Shown here piece after piece: positions 27,301 through 37,750 of a DNA stretch of 42,656 nt. Position numbers and translations under genes: made by a program. The DNA is from Campylobacterales bacterium (lineage in GTDB: Bacteria > Campylobacterota > Campylobacteria > Campylobacterales > QNZT01): NCBI GenBank assembly GCA_027055005.1, contig JALUNR010000051.1, positions 1 through 42,656 on the forward strand, read 5' to 3'. The notes under the pieces were generated by a model. It was not told where the DNA came from. It did no database searches and worked only from the letters and a program-made list of their open reading frames with translations. Within the stretch, counting starts at the first letter, position 1; each line of letters opens with the position of its first letter.

Positions 27301-28798
27301 AGTAATCAGTAAAGTTTCTCTGTTGGGAGCTAAAAGCTGCCATAGGAGTATCATCTCCCATAGCTCCTGTATTTTCTTTACCATCTTTCATCATAGGCTC
27401 TATAACCATCTCGATAGTTTCTTGTGAAATATTTGAAAGCCTTTGTTTTACTGCTAATTCTTTTATCTCATACTTACTAGTATCTGAAAATGGAAGTTCT
27501 ACAAATTCTTGAAGATAAGTCATATTTTGATTAAGCCACTCAGAGTAAGGATTCGAGTTTTTAAGGTACTCATCTATTTGATCACTTTTTAAAACTTTTC
27601 CAAACTTTAGATCTACTCCTATCATTTCACCACTTTGAAGTCTTCCTTGCTCTACTACAAGATCATTTTCTACCTCTAAGACTCCATACTCACTTGTTAT
27701 GATGATACGATTGTCTTTTGTGATGATGTATTTTGCTGGTCTTAAACCATTTCTATCTAATACACAACCGATAAATCTTCCATCAGTCAAACTTACTGCT
27801 GCTGGTCCATCCCATGCTTCAAAACAAGTACTCATATACTCATAATATGCCCTTAGGTGAGAATCCATATGAGGTGCATTTTGCCACGGTGCAGGAATAA
27901 GAGCACGAGCTGCTTTGAAAAAATCCATACCATTTGATATCAAAAACTCAAAAACATTGTCTAAACTACCACTATCACTTAAATCATTTGAAGTTATAGG
28001 AAATAGTTTTTGAAGCTCTTTTTTAGAGTAAACTTCACTTGTAATATCTTCACATTTTATGTCTATGTTGTATCTGTTTGCACTAACTGAGTTTATCTCT
28101 CCGTTATGTGCTATATGTCTAAAAGGTTGAGCTAATTTCCATTTTGGCAGTGTATTTGTAGAAAATCTTTGGTGAAAAAGTGCAAAACCTACTTTAAAAT
28201 CCTCATCACTTAAATCAGTATAAAACTCTTTGATGTGAGTTGGCATAACTAAACCTTTATAAGATATAGTTGAAGAGCTAAATGAAGGGATATAAAAATC
28301 TTCATAATCTTTAAGTTCAACTTCGATAAGTCTTCTTGTTAGATATAAAAGTGCATCAAACTTTTTTGTAGCTACTATCGAACTTGGTGTAATAAAAACT
28401 TGAGTAATCTTTGGTAAAACTGATAGTGCTTGTTCTCCTAAAGCCTCTGTATTTATAGGTACTTCTCTGTAAAAAAGGACTTTTAAGTCATTTTCTTCAC
28501 ATTTTGCTGAAATAACTTCTTTTTGTTTATCATTTTGTAAAAAAAGCATACCTACTGCAAACTGTCTAGGAAGATTAACCCCATTTTCTTGAGCTTTCTT
28601 TTTCATAAACTCTTTTGGCATACCAAATAAAAGCCCACTACCATCACCACTTTTTCCATCAGCTGCAATAGCACCTCGATGCATCATCCTTTCAAGTGAA
28701 ATAATAGCATCTTCTACATTTTGATGTGTAGGAGTATTGTCAATACTAGCCAACAATCCAAATCCACAGTTATCTTTAAAGCTTTTTAAAATATCCAT
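24374..28798 (-). CDS. gltB: glutamate synthase large subunit
   Basis: 1474 aa; 'NCGFGLLA' GATase II, 'NSGEGGEA', 'RTTSPPPHHDIYSIEDLAQLI'-type FMN domain, 'GKGMNGGKIIITP' glucan-like C-terminal repeats. Confidence 0.96.
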   Translation of the reverse strand: MDILKSFKDNCGFGLLASIDNTPTHQNVEDAIISLERMMHRGAIAADGKSGDGSGLLFGMPKEFMKKKAQENGVNLPRQFAVGMLFLQNDKQKEVISAKCEENDLKVLFYREVPINTEALGEQALSVLPKITQVFITPSSIVATKKFDALLYLTRRLIEVELKDYEDFYIPSFSSSTISYKGLVMPTHIKEFYTDLSDEDFKVGFALFHQRFSTNTLPKWKLAQPFRHIAHNGEINSVSANRYNIDIKCEDITSEVYSKKELQKLFPITSNDLSDSGSLDNVFEFLISNGMDFFKAARALIPAPWQNAPHMDSHLRAYYEYMSTCFEAWDGPAAVSLTDGRFIGCVLDRNGLRPAKYIITKDNRIIITSEYGVLEVENDLVVEQGRLQSGEMIGVDLKFGKVLKSDQIDEYLKNSNPYSEWLNQNMTYLQEFVELPFSDTSKYEIKELAVKQRLSNISQETIEMVIEPMMKDGKENTGAMGDDTPMAAFSSQQRNFTDYFKQKFAQVTNPPIDPIREKVVMSLNTGFGELRNILHEDPDHAMRIKAVSPILMEEKLKVLLSFGNESNPRYNSHYKNKTFSTLFTSDLKASLDSLVNKIVRSVKEDGIRIIVLSDRCDNQNMKFIPMAMVIGRLNKILKQEGVRHLTSTIAETSEVFDSHSAAVMIAYGVNAIYPYLLYATVLDIVRKQDLSQYEQKEAFKSTHQALGAGLLKIMSKMGIATIASYRSSSLFDVLGLSNEIVDDCFNDSHALIPGLGYNDIEERIERYYQNAISIMGVKKLFPLEVGGLHKFVFGKEHHDYAPLVVNTLHQASVSGKKEDFEKYKDVVNNRNFKMIRDFFEFKSDKKSISLEEVEPKENIFKRFASAAMSLGSISPEAHEAIAQAMNELGAQSNSGEGGEASERLKTIRNSKIKQIASGRFGVTPEYLRSAEEIQIKVAQGAKPGEGGQLPGHKVTALIASLRYTTPGVTLISPPPHHDIYSIEDLAQLIFDMKQINPDAKITVKLVSTSGVGTIAAGVAKAYADKIIISGGDGGTGAAPLTSIKNAGNPWELGLSEAHNALKVNGLRGFVHLQTDGGLKTGLDVIKAAMLGAESYAFGTATLCMVGCRILRICHMNKCTVGVATQDPQLREHFVGNVNRVKNFFTLLAEDVREILASLGYSSLEEIVGRSDLLKVIDDEFAKKFDFSSVLRRLDGVDTCQVEENKPFDDNAYEKEILKEVYPVIQNPGESMTLKKKISNLNRSFGTLISGEIAKYYGNQGLKEDSITFKLTGITGQSLGAFLINGVSIYVNGAGNDYIGKGMNGGKIIITPKTQGDNFSCGGNTCLYGATGGKLFVAGSVGERFGVRNSGAIAVIEGAGDHACEYMTGGIVVNLGKTGVNFGAGMTGGVAFIYDEEHNFIDNLNQELVVASRIDMDESDEERHFIKRILKEYIAETGSKKATNILENFRHNIRNFWIIKPKDMKRVPLNPQEGD

Positions 28799-28913
28799 TT
28801 ACTGCCTTTGTCCTAAATTTATAAATTACTTTATAAACTTCAGGTTTTTTTAAAAGTCGCTTATTCTACCTAATTTTTGCTAATTTTTTGATTAAATCTG
28901 TTACAATTACCCT

Positions 28914-29531
28914 ATGCAAGGGATAATACTAAATATAGTAAAAGTAAAAGATGAGGATCTAATAGTTACAGTCCTGACAAAGAAAAGATTAAAAACTCTT
29001 TATAGGTTCTATGGCTCTCGTCACTCATCTATAAATTTAGGATATATGATAGACTTTGTACCTATTTACTCTGCTAAATCTTCCATAGCTATGCTAAGAG
29101 AAGTAGTGCAACTAGGTTTTTCTTGGCAACTAATATACAACAAATTTTACGATTGGCAAGAGTTTATTAAACTACTATACAAACACTTAAAAGATGTAAA
29201 TGAAATAGACAGTTTTTATTTTGAACTTTTAAAGGAAGCCAACAAAAAACTAAAAGTTCAAAATTCCAAAAGAGTTTTAATAGAAAGTTTTTTAAAACTC
29301 TTAGAATATGAAGGAAGACTTCATATTGACTTCAAATGCTTTATATGTGGAAAAAATTGTAAACAAAATTCAATAATAAAAAGAAGCTACCTTTTATCAT
29401 GTAGAAATTGTTTAAAAGGCTTTTGCATGGAAAACAAAAAAATAAAAGAGCTATTTAAAAGTAAATCAACTCTTTTTTTAAATGATAATGAAGTAAATAT
29501 GCTTTGGGAAGTTTTACTAGAGGGATTATAA
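28914..29531 (+). CDS. recO: DNA repair protein RecO
   Basis: N-terminal OB region 'MQGIILNIVKVKDEDLIVTVLTKKRLKTLYRFYG' and C-terminal Cys cluster 'CFICGKNC...CRNC'. Confidence 0.75.
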   Translation: MQGIILNIVKVKDEDLIVTVLTKKRLKTLYRFYGSRHSSINLGYMIDFVPIYSAKSSIAMLREVVQLGFSWQLIYNKFYDWQEFIKLLYKHLKDVNEIDSFYFELLKEANKKLKVQNSKRVLIESFLKLLEYEGRLHIDFKCFICGKNCKQNSIIKRSYLLSCRNCLKGFCMENKKIKELFKSKSTLFLNDNEVNMLWEVLLEGL

Positions 29532-29611
29532 ATCCAAAAGACTAAAAACTGTAAAATAAACTACATAATTTCATTATTATTTAATAATCTAAATCTTTTC
29601 TTTTTTGAGTT

Positions 29612-30607
29612 TTATTCCTCTAAAGCGAACCTAACTAAAGCACTTCCCCATGTAAGTCCACCGCCAAAAGTATCTAGTAACATCAAATTTCCGCTTTTTA
29701 ATTTTCCTTCTTCATACCACTCATTTATCGCCATAGGGATTGAAGCAGCTGAGGTATTTCCATACTTGTCTACTGTTATGGCTATTTTTTCTTTTGGTAT
29801 TTTGAGTTTCCTCCCTACTGCATCTATGATTCTAAAGTTTGCTTGATGAGGGATGAAGTAATCCAAATCTTCACTTGTGATGTTGTTTTCTTCTAGTATT
29901 TCTTTTACATCATTTGTCAGAGTATTTACTGCTAATTTGAAAGTTTCATTTCCTTTCATTTGGAGATATTGAAGTTTTTCATTTAGTACATTTTGACTAC
30001 AAGGATTTTTACTTCCTCCTCCAGGAGTTACTAAAAAGTCCTGGAACTGCCCATCTGCTGAAGTTTTTACATCTATTATGGCTTTTGATTTATCTTCAGT
30101 TGCACCAATAATAGCAGCTCCTGCTCCATCACCAAATAAAATACAAGTAGTTCTATCTGTATAATCAACTATCGAGCTAAGTTTCTCAGCTCCTATGATA
30201 AGTACATTTTTCTTCATACCAGACTCTACAAAAGATTTTGCAATATTGAGTGCATAAATAAATCCACTACAAGCTGCACTTATATCAAATGCCATAATAT
30301 TTTTGATACCTAGTTTATCTGCCACTACACAAGCCGTTGAAGGCATACAAAAAAAATCAGGTGTAATAGTAGCTAAGATTATTGCATCGACTTCACTTTT
30401 ATCGATATTTGCTCTTTTTATTGCCAATTTCGCTGCCTCAAAAGCTAAATCACTTGTTGACTGTTCAGTTTCTGCTATATATCTGTTTTTAATACCTGTC
30501 CTTTGAGTTATCCACTCATCAGTAGTATCTACCATTTTTTCTAAATCTTTATTTGTTAAAGACTTTGGAGGAGTATAAGATCCGATTGATTTAAATGATG
30601 CATACAT
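29612..30607 (-). CDS. fabH: beta-ketoacyl-ACP synthase III
   Basis: '[13 protein letters not shown]' catalytic Cys, '[10 protein letters not shown]', '[15 protein letters not shown]'. Confidence 0.96.
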   Translation of the reverse strand: MYASFKSIGSYTPPKSLTNKDLEKMVDTTDEWITQRTGIKNRYIAETEQSTSDLAFEAAKLAIKRANIDKSEVDAIILATITPDFFCMPSTACVVADKLGIKNIMAFDISAACSGFIYALNIAKSFVESGMKKNVLIIGAEKLSSIVDYTDRTTCILFGDGAGAAIIGATEDKSKAIIDVKTSADGQFQDFLVTPGGGSKNPCSQNVLNEKLQYLQMKGNETFKLAVNTLTNDVKEILEENNITSEDLDYFIPHQANFRIIDAVGRKLKIPKEKIAITVDKYGNTSAASIPMAINEWYEEGKLKSGNLMLLDTFGGGLTWGSALVRFALEE

Positions 30608-30638
30608 ATTTTTTTTACACTCCTCTTTTGTAATATTT

Positions 30639-31637
30639 TTATGATTTGTATTTTAATAAATTTTGTTCTATATCTCTACTAATATCTGTCTTAACATAAG
30701 CTAATGCTTGATATATGGCATTTTTTATAGCTATTTTATTGCTCTTTCCATGACAGATTATAGTACATTTTTTCACTCCTAAAAGTGGAGCTCCACCATA
30801 CTCAGCATAATCAACTTGCTTCTTGAGTACTTTAAAAACTCTTCTCATCAAAAGTGCACCTGTTAGTGCCGTTGGAGATTTTTTTATATTTTGTTTAATT
30901 ATTTTTGAAATCGAACTTGCGACTCCCTCACTTGTTTTAAGAAGGATATTTCCAACAAAACCATCACAAGTAATAACATCAACTTCACCTTTAAAAATAT
31001 CACTTCCTTCTACATTTCCGATAAAGTTTGGATAAGATTGAAGTAATTTAAAAGCTTCTTTTGTAACTTCATTTCCTTTAGAATCTTCTTCACCATTTGA
31101 CAATAAACCAACTCTAGGATTTTCAACTTTTAGCACATCTTTTACATAAGCTCCACCCATTATGGCAAACTCCACTAAATGTTCAGCTTTACAATCAACA
31201 TTTGCTCCCACATCTAAAACTAAACTTCTTCCACCTGTTGTTGATGTTGGCATTAAAGTGGCAATAGCTGGACGAGAAACACCTTTTATTCGACCTATCC
31301 TTAAAGTTGAAAGGCTCATAGTAGCTCCACTATGTCCTGCACTCACAACTCCATCTGCATTACCAGATTTTACTAATTCTATGGCTTTATATATAGATGA
31401 TTCTTTTCTTTTAAGTACATCGGTAGATGATTCATTCATTTCAAATACATCATCACACTCTACAATTTCAATTCTATTTTTAAATTTTTTAGGAATAAAA
31501 GGTTCTATTTCATTTCTTTTACCAACAAAAATAACACCAAATTTTTCTCTTGTTTTCTTTAAGGCAAGAATAGTTCCTTCAACAATAGGTGAAGCACCGA
31601 AATCTCCACCCATTGCATCTATTGCAATTTTATACAT
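30639..31637 (-). CDS. plsX: phosphate acyltransferase PlsX
   Basis: '[18 protein letters not shown]', '[33 protein letters not shown]'. Confidence 0.95.
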   Translation of the reverse strand: MYKIAIDAMGGDFGASPIVEGTILALKKTREKFGVIFVGKRNEIEPFIPKKFKNRIEIVECDDVFEMNESSTDVLKRKESSIYKAIELVKSGNADGVVSAGHSGATMSLSTLRIGRIKGVSRPAIATLMPTSTTGGRSLVLDVGANVDCKAEHLVEFAIMGGAYVKDVLKVENPRVGLLSNGEEDSKGNEVTKEAFKLLQSYPNFIGNVEGSDIFKGEVDVITCDGFVGNILLKTSEGVASSISKIIKQNIKKSPTALTGALLMRRVFKVLKKQVDYAEYGGAPLLGVKKCTIICHGKSNKIAIKNAIYQALAYVKTDISRDIEQNLLKYKS

Positions 31638-31639
31638 TT

Positions 31640-31798
31640 TTAACTGTTTGCTTTATATTCACCAGTAGTTTTGTTTATATGGTGAGGCATTCTGTAAGTT
31701 CCATCAGCATCTTTCACAGGATTTGCTAATTTTAGTTTATAGTGAGTTCTTCTTTTTGCTGCTCTAGTCTTACTCACTCTTCGCTTTGGTACTGCCAT
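31640..31798 (-). CDS. rpmF: 50S ribosomal protein L32 (not in the ORF track)
   Basis: Translation [52 protein letters not shown]; lies next to plsX as in many bacteria. Confidence 0.95.
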   Translation of the reverse strand: MAVPKRRVSKTRAAKRRTHYKLKLANPVKDADGTYRMPHHINKTTGEYKANS

Positions 31799-31801
31799 TT
31801 T

Positions 31802-32158
31802 CTACTCCTTAAAATTATTTTTACATTTATTACAATAGTGGTAATCACTTTTTATAGACTCTATCTCACTTTGAGCAATTTCATCAAAATCGATAAAACC
31901 ATCAAAACTTTCAATAATATCCATATCATTACCACTATAAACTCCATCATTGATCAACAACTTTGAAGTTTCATCTATTTTTAATTTAAAATCTTCCAAA
32001 CAACCATCACAAGTATGTTTTAGCTCTCCAAAAATATTTAAATCAATTTCTACCATTTTAGGAGAAAGTTTTTTAAAAACACCACTATAATTAACACCAT
32101 CTTTATCTAAAGAAAAAGGTGTATTTGTAGTTGGTATTTTTCTAAACTCTACTCTCAT
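31802..32158 (-). CDS. DUF177/YceD-family protein
   Basis: 'CDGCLEDFKLKIDE', 'DFDEIAQSEIESIKSDYHYCNKCKNNFKE'; immediately upstream of rpmF. Confidence 0.7.
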   Translation of the reverse strand: MRVEFRKIPTTNTPFSLDKDGVNYSGVFKKLSPKMVEIDLNIFGELKHTCDGCLEDFKLKIDETSKLLINDGVYSGNDMDIIESFDGFIDFDEIAQSEIESIKSDYHYCNKCKNNFKE

Positions 32159-32168
32159 AAAATTTCTC

Positions 32169-32582
32169 TTATAATATCTCTTCTTTGCTAAAAAAGAACT
32201 TTATCTCTCTATCAGCATTTTCAAGACTATCACTTCCGTGAACTGCATTTGCATCTATACTTTCAGCAAAATCAGCTCTAATAGTTCCTTTTTCAGCCTC
32301 TTTTGGATCAGTTGCACCCATAAGTTCTCTGTTTTTAAGTACTGCACCTTCACCTTCTAATGCCATAACAACAACTGGTCCACTTGTCATAAACTCTACA
32401 AGTTCACCAAAGAAAGGTCTTTCTTTATGCACTTCATAAAATTCACCAGCTGTTTTTTCATCTAGTTTGATTTTTTTCATAGCTGCAATTCTAAGCCCAT
32501 TTGATTCAAATCTATCTATAATCTTACCAATAACACCTTTTTTAACAGCATCTGGTTTTATGATTGATAGTGTTTTTTCCAT
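32169..32582 (-). CDS. ndk: nucleoside diphosphate kinase
   Basis: '[19 protein letters not shown]', '[20 protein letters not shown]'. Confidence 0.97.
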   Translation of the reverse strand: MEKTLSIIKPDAVKKGVIGKIIDRFESNGLRIAAMKKIKLDEKTAGEFYEVHKERPFFGELVEFMTSGPVVVMALEGEGAVLKNRELMGATDPKEAEKGTIRADFAESIDANAVHGSDSLENADREIKFFFSKEEIL

Positions 32583-32663
32583 AATTTTCTCCGTCTATAA
32601 TTTTAGGCTCGGAGTATATCAAAAGAAATATAAAATAGGAATTAAACTTTTAGAATTTTTTAG

Positions 32664-32694
32664 AAGTTAGGCTAACCCATATAGGGCTAACCTT
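32664..32694 (-). terminator. putative stem-loop downstream of the ferredoxin gene
   Basis: AAGTTAG...CCCatataGGG-CTAACCTT with an internal direct repeat GGCTAACC (32670-32677, 32685-32692); poor U-tract. Confidence 0.35.
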
Positions 32695-32708
32695 GATTTT
32701 AGAAAAGC

Positions 32709-32984
32709 TTAGTCTTCTACAACTGGTTCTCCAGCCTCTCCTCTGCTATCACTTAGAGTTTGACCATCTTTTGGTTCACCCCAAACAATACACCCTTCTG
32801 TAGGACATGCTTCAGCACAAGCTGGTTCGTCATGATGACCTACACACTCAACACATTTATCTTCATAAACATAGTAAGTTTCTTCACCTGTTGGATTATC
32901 CTCGTCATCAACGATAGCCTCAACTGGACACTCGTCTATACAAGCACCACAGTTTATACATATATCAGTAATTACAACTGCCAT
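32709..32984 (-). CDS. 2[4Fe-4S] ferredoxin (YfhL/Alvin-type, extended second-cluster loop)
   Basis: 'CINCGACIDECP' and 'CVECVGHHDEPACAEACP'. Confidence 0.92.
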   Translation of the reverse strand: MAVVITDICINCGACIDECPVEAIVDDEDNPTGEETYYVYEDKCVECVGHHDEPACAEACPTEGCIVWGEPKDGQTLSDSRGEAGEPVVED

Positions 32985-33025
32985 ATTTTCTCCTTCTTTT
33001 AAAATGGAATTAAAATTATATCATC

Positions 33026-34183
33026 CTAAATATTAAAATAGCTTTTAATATCTTCAACTTTATCTAACTTTTCCCAAGTAAATGAATCTTCTTCTCTTCC
33101 AAAATGCCCATATGAAGCTGTTTTAAAATATCTAGGTTTTAAAAGATCTAAACTTTCTATAATCCCCTTTGGAGTAAGCTTAAAAATCTCTCTTACTGCA
33201 CTTTCTAACTTAGTATCATCTACATTTGAAGTACCATGCGTATCGACATATATAGATACTGGTTCAACTACACCTATGGCATAAGCTAGTTGGATTGTTA
33301 CTTTTTCACTCACTCCTGCCCCTACTAAGTTTTTTGCAATGTATCTTGCCATATAAGCTGCACTTCTATCTACTTTACTTGGATCTTTACCACTAAAAGC
33401 TCCACCACCATGAGGACAACTTCCACCATAAGTATCAACAATAATCTTTCTTCCAGTAAGTCCTGCATCACCTTGAGGACCTCCAATAACAAATCTTCCT
33501 GTTGGATTGATATGATATTTTATATTATCTGTTATTATATTTGTTGGTAGGTTTTTCTTTACAACTTCTTCTATAACTGCTTCTTTTAAATCATCTTGGC
33601 TAATATTATCTGAGTGTTGAGTAGAAACAACTATTGTATCTATCTCTGCTGGTTTTCCATCTATATATCTAACTGTTACTTGAGCTTTTCCATCCGGCCT
33701 TAAAAATGGCAAAGTTCCATTTTTTCTACTCTTTGCCAAAGATGAAGTTAATTTATGAGCTAAAGTTATAGGTAGAGGCATCAGAACATCAGTTTCATGA
33801 CAAGCATAACCAAACATCAAACCTTGATCTCCAGCTCCTATTTCACCATCTGCTTGGTCAACTCCTTGGTTTATATCTGAACTTTGTTCTCCTACTCCGT
33901 TTAGTACTCCAGCACTTCTATAATCAAATCCAAATTGAGCATCGGTGTAGCCAATATTTCTAACTACTTCTCTTGCTATATCTTGCATAGGTGCATAAGT
34001 AGTAGTTTTTAACTCTCCTGCTATAACACAAAAACCATTTGAAAGCAAAGTTTCACAAGCAACTCTAGCATTTGGATCTCTTTCAATAATATAATCTAAT
34101 ATTGCATCACTTATTTGGTCAGCCATTTTATCTGGATGTCCCTCAGTAACACTCTCACTAGTAAATAAATATTCATTTATCAT
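33026..34183 (-). CDS. metK: S-adenosylmethionine synthetase
   Basis: '[22 protein letters not shown]', '[12 protein letters not shown]', '[19 protein letters not shown]'. Confidence 0.98.
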   Translation of the reverse strand: MINEYLFTSESVTEGHPDKMADQISDAILDYIIERDPNARVACETLLSNGFCVIAGELKTTTYAPMQDIAREVVRNIGYTDAQFGFDYRSAGVLNGVGEQSSDINQGVDQADGEIGAGDQGLMFGYACHETDVLMPLPITLAHKLTSSLAKSRKNGTLPFLRPDGKAQVTVRYIDGKPAEIDTIVVSTQHSDNISQDDLKEAVIEEVVKKNLPTNIITDNIKYHINPTGRFVIGGPQGDAGLTGRKIIVDTYGGSCPHGGGAFSGKDPSKVDRSAAYMARYIAKNLVGAGVSEKVTIQLAYAIGVVEPVSIYVDTHGTSNVDDTKLESAVREIFKLTPKGIIESLDLLKPRYFKTASYGHFGREEDSFTWEKLDKVEDIKSYFNI

Positions 34184-34296
34184 CGTTTTCTTGATCCTTT
34201 ATATTTAAATTTTATAAAATGCAATAGTATCTAATCTTTTTTTAAGAGTTTATTGGATAATATTTTTCTTCAAATAATTTTTAACAAGGAGAAATT

Positions 34297-34893
34297 ATGT
34301 TAGTAACAAAAAAAGCACCAGATTTTACAGCAAGTGCTGTTTTAGCTGATGGTAGTATAGTTGAAGATTTTAATCTTTATAAAAACTTTGGAGAAAAGGG
34401 TACAGTTTTATTTTTCTATCCACTTGATTTTACATTTGTTTGTCCAAGCGAGATTATCGCATTTTCTCACAGAATAGAAGAGTTTTCTAAAAGAGGAATA
34501 AATGTTATCGGTGTTTCAGTTGATAGTCAGTTTTCACACTTTGCATGGAGAGAAACTCCAGAAAAAGAGGGTGGTATAGGAAGAGTTAAATATCCATTAG
34601 TAGCTGATCTTAGTAAACAAATATCAAAAGATTATGATGTACTACTTGATGGTGGTGTTGCACTTAGAGGAAGTTTTTTGATAGATGCTGATGGAACAAT
34701 AAGACATGCAGTTATAAATGACTTACCACTTGGAAGAAATATAGATGAAATGCTAAGAATGGTAGATACTATGCTATTTACAAATGAACATGGAGAAGTA
34801 TGTCCTGCTGGATGGCAACCAGGCGATGAAGGAATGAAACCAAATACTGATGGTGTTGCTGAATACTTAAGTAAACATGCTGAAGAGTTGTAA
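34297..34893 (+). CDS. ahpC: 2-Cys peroxiredoxin (AhpC/TSA family)
   Basis: 'FYPLDFTFVCPSE' and 'HGEVCPAGW'. Confidence 0.94.
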   Translation: MLVTKKAPDFTASAVLADGSIVEDFNLYKNFGEKGTVLFFYPLDFTFVCPSEIIAFSHRIEEFSKRGINVIGVSVDSQFSHFAWRETPEKEGGIGRVKYPLVADLSKQISKDYDVLLDGGVALRGSFLIDADGTIRHAVINDLPLGRNIDEMLRMVDTMLFTNEHGEVCPAGWQPGDEGMKPNTDGVAEYLSKHAEEL

Positions 34894-34898
34894 CTAGT

Positions 34899-34926
34899 TT
34901 ATGAGAGGATTTTTTTCCTCTCATAA
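34899..34926. terminator. perfect 11-bp-arm hairpin between convergent genes
   Basis: TTATGAGAGGA-TTTTTT-TCCTCTCATAA; includes the stop codon of the minus-strand gene. Confidence 0.55.
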
Positions 34927-35204
34927 TACCACCAATATACAAAACCAAATCCTATAATAATATTTAAAATACTATTTTCACTTATCATTTGAGCTGTTTC
35001 TTGATACAGTTTTTTCATTATCTGACTACTTTCTTGTGTTGCCAAGTGTTCAAAATAAACTTTTAACTCTGTTCCCCAAAAATATGCTATAATCTCTGGT
35101 ACAAAGAAAAAAAATACTATACCTATCAATGCCCACCAAGTTGATTTTGGTTTTAATTGTTCTTTTGCTTCATGAAGTTTATCTTTATTTATTTTAATTT
35201 TCAA
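34899..35204 (-). CDS. small hypothetical membrane protein
   Basis: 101 aa with two TM segments; overlaps dxs by 11 bp on the same strand. Confidence 0.65.
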   Translation of the reverse strand: MKIKINKDKLHEAKEQLKPKSTWWALIGIVFFFFVPEIIAYFWGTELKVYFEHLATQESSQIMKKLYQETAQMISENSILNIIIGFGFVYWWYYERKKILS

Positions 35205-36999
35205 GTACTTTCCTTGCTAGTTGAGTTGGTAAAAGTCCTAAACTTTTTTCTACCAATCTCGTATTTCCATGTTCTATAAATTTATCCTCATATTCAAAAC
35301 TTACTATTTTAACATCTAAAATATTTTCTTCTTGTAAAAATTCTTCCAAAGATGTAGCTACTCCACCTATTTTCGCAGTATCACTAAAAACAAACCATTT
35401 TTTATGTTTTTGAGAAAGTTCTTTTAGCAATTTTTTATCCAATGGTTTTAGAAAAATCAAATCAACTATTGTCACATCTTTTTTTAATTCTTTTGAAGTT
35501 TGATATGCTTTTGAAACTCCTGTTCCATAACCTATAAAGGCTAAATCTGAATCTGAAGTTTGTAAAACTTCACCTTTTGCAAAACTTATTTCTTTTGCAT
35601 CGTGGTCCAATTCAAAAAAACTTCCCCGTGGATACCTAAATGCTATAGGAGAAGGAAAATCTTTAGTAAACTCTATCACATTTTCTAACATTTTTGCATC
35701 TCTTGGAGCTATAAGAGTCATATTTGGAATACATCTTAAAAAACTTACATCAAATACACCCTGATGAGTTTCTCCATCCTCTCCTACTATTCCCGCCCTG
35801 TCTATTGCAAATTTTATAGGAAGATTTAAAATACAACTATCATGTATAATTTGATCATAAGCTCTTTGTAAAAAGGTAGAATAAATAGCTACATAAGGTT
35901 TAAATCCTTCTTTTGCCATAGCTGCCATAGAAGTAACTGCATGCTGTTCTGCTATAGCTACATCCCAAAACCTTTCGGGAAATTCTTCCATAAGTGGTTT
36001 TAATCCAGTTCCACTTGGCATAGCAGCTGTTACTCCAACTACTTTTTTATCTTTTCTTGCTAACTCTAAAAGTTTATCCGAAAATATTTTTGTAGCACTT
36101 GGAGCTTTTGACTTACTTAAAGACTCACCCGTCTCAAGATCAAATTTTCCAACCCCATGCCAATGCTCTTGAGTTCCTTCAGCTTTATTGTAACCTTTTC
36201 CTTTTATAGTTTGAGCATGAATTAAAACTGGTTTTTTCATCTCTTTTGCAATTTTAAAAGTTTCTATTAAAGATGATACATTATGACCATCAACTGGACC
36301 TATATACTCTATGCCTAACTCTTCAAAAAGTACTCCTGGAGTTATCAGCTTTAAACTTTCATCAAACTTTCTTGCCATATATGATGCACTATCTGGGAAA
36401 TGTTCTAGTATAGTTTTAGTAGTTTTTTTAAACTTTTGATAAAATTTTCCACTTACCACATGTGAAAGATAGTTACTTATAGCCCCAATAGGTTTACTAA
36501 TACTCATCTCATTATCATTTAATATAATAACTACTGGGTATTTTCTATCTCCAAGTTCATTTAAAGCTTCATATACCATACCTGCACTCATAGATCCATC
36601 ACCTATAAATGCAACTGGTACTCTATCTTCACCTTTTAATTTTATCGCCTTAGCAGCACCAACTGCAAGTGAAATAGAAGTTGAACTATGTCCTGCTATA
36701 AAGTAATCTTCATCACTTTCACTAGGTTTTGTATATCCACTAAGTCCACCAAATGTTCTTAAAGTATCAAATTTATCCCATCTGCCCGTTAGAAGTTTAT
36801 GTGCATAAGCTTGGTGTGATACATCAAAAATAAATGGATCTGATTTACTATCAAAAACAGAGTGCATCGCAACTATAAGTTCAACAGCACCTAAAGTAGA
36901 GCTTAAATGACCACCATTTTTACTAACAGTTTTAAGTATTTTTTCTCGTATATCTTGACATAGAGTTTCTAACTCTTTTGTAGTTTTTTCTTTTAGCAT
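35194..36999 (-). CDS. dxs: 1-deoxy-D-xylulose-5-phosphate synthase
   Basis: 'GHLSSTLGAVELIVAMH', 'FIGDGSMSAGMVYEALN', 'VDGHNV', 'AEQHAVTSMAAMA'. Confidence 0.96.
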   Translation of the reverse strand: MLKEKTTKELETLCQDIREKILKTVSKNGGHLSSTLGAVELIVAMHSVFDSKSDPFIFDVSHQAYAHKLLTGRWDKFDTLRTFGGLSGYTKPSESDEDYFIAGHSSTSISLAVGAAKAIKLKGEDRVPVAFIGDGSMSAGMVYEALNELGDRKYPVVIILNDNEMSISKPIGAISNYLSHVVSGKFYQKFKKTTKTILEHFPDSASYMARKFDESLKLITPGVLFEELGIEYIGPVDGHNVSSLIETFKIAKEMKKPVLIHAQTIKGKGYNKAEGTQEHWHGVGKFDLETGESLSKSKAPSATKIFSDKLLELARKDKKVVGVTAAMPSGTGLKPLMEEFPERFWDVAIAEQHAVTSMAAMAKEGFKPYVAIYSTFLQRAYDQIIHDSCILNLPIKFAIDRAGIVGEDGETHQGVFDVSFLRCIPNMTLIAPRDAKMLENVIEFTKDFPSPIAFRYPRGSFFELDHDAKEISFAKGEVLQTSDSDLAFIGYGTGVSKAYQTSKELKKDVTIVDLIFLKPLDKKLLKELSQKHKKWFVFSDTAKIGGVATSLEEFLQEENILDVKIVSFEYEDKFIEHGNTRLVEKSLGLLPTQLARKVLEN

Positions 37000-37009
37000 A
37001 TGGAATACC

Positions 37010-37750
37010 CTAACTCTCTTTTATAAGTTGAAGAGTTTTTTTGAATCTAGTTGATATAGTTCCATCTATATTTTTTTTAGGGGAGAGTATAACAACTCCC
37101 CCTCTTTGTATAGAGTTATCAGATATAACTTTTATATTTTTATTTAATCCTTGATTTAAAACTTCTTCATAATCAATAGGATTTACCAATACTCTCACAT
37201 CCAACTCATCTTTTATACTAGATACTAAATATTTCACAATGGACTTAGCAACAAGATTAGAATTTTCTTCAATCTCTTTTTTTATTACTTTTTGAGCTAT
37301 TATAATAGAAGTTTCTATAAGTTCTTCTTCAATCTCACTAAGTCTTTGTTTTATTTGTATCTCTAGCTCTTGAAGTTTTGTAGTCGCTGAAAGATATTGT
37401 ATTTTTAATGCCTCTATTTCACTTTCATTTGCTTCTTTTGTATCTTTTACACCTTGAGTATAACTTTCATCTTTTACTTTTATCAATTCTTGTTGATGTA
37501 GTTTTTTGTCTTCTTCTCTTTGCATTTGTAGATTTACAACTTGAGAAGATAACTCCTCTATCCTCTGAAATAACTCTTTGTTGTTATTTTCTTCCTTTGG
37601 ATTCTTAATTTCTTCTGATTCTTTATTATTTTTATTATTAAATATAGATGATAAATCAACCTTTTTTGAATTTTCTTTTTTATATTGCTTAAATACAAAC
37701 TTTTCTATATTATGTTGATTTGATTTGCTATCATGTATTATCTTACTCAC
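37010..37750 (-). CDS. fliH: flagellar assembly protein FliH
   Basis: Coiled-coil followed by 'IIAQKVIKKEIEENSNLVAKSIVKYLVSSIKDELDVRVLVNPIDYE'; follows fliG. Confidence 0.85.
   Translation of the reverse strand: MSKIIHDSKSNQHNIEKFVFKQYKKENSKKVDLSSIFNNKNNKESEEIKNPKEENNNKELFQRIEELSSQVVNLQMQREEDKKLHQQELIKVKDESYTQGVKDTKEANESEIEALKIQYLSATTKLQELEIQIKQRLSEIEEELIETSIIIAQKVIKKEIEENSNLVAKSIVKYLVSSIKDELDVRVLVNPIDYEEVLNQGLNKNIKVISDNSIQRGGVVILSPKKNIDGTISTRFKKTLQLIKES

Noticed and set aside
31162-31668. 168-aa plus-strand ORF antisense to plsX
   Set aside because: Lies fully opposite a strongly recognisable plsX; Ser/Pro/Thr-rich composition typical of a shadow ORF.
31951-31975. TTGATCAA-like palindrome near 'cattgatcaacaac'
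   Set aside because: Half sites overlap without the N4 spacer and lie inside a coding region, so it is not an FNR-type site.
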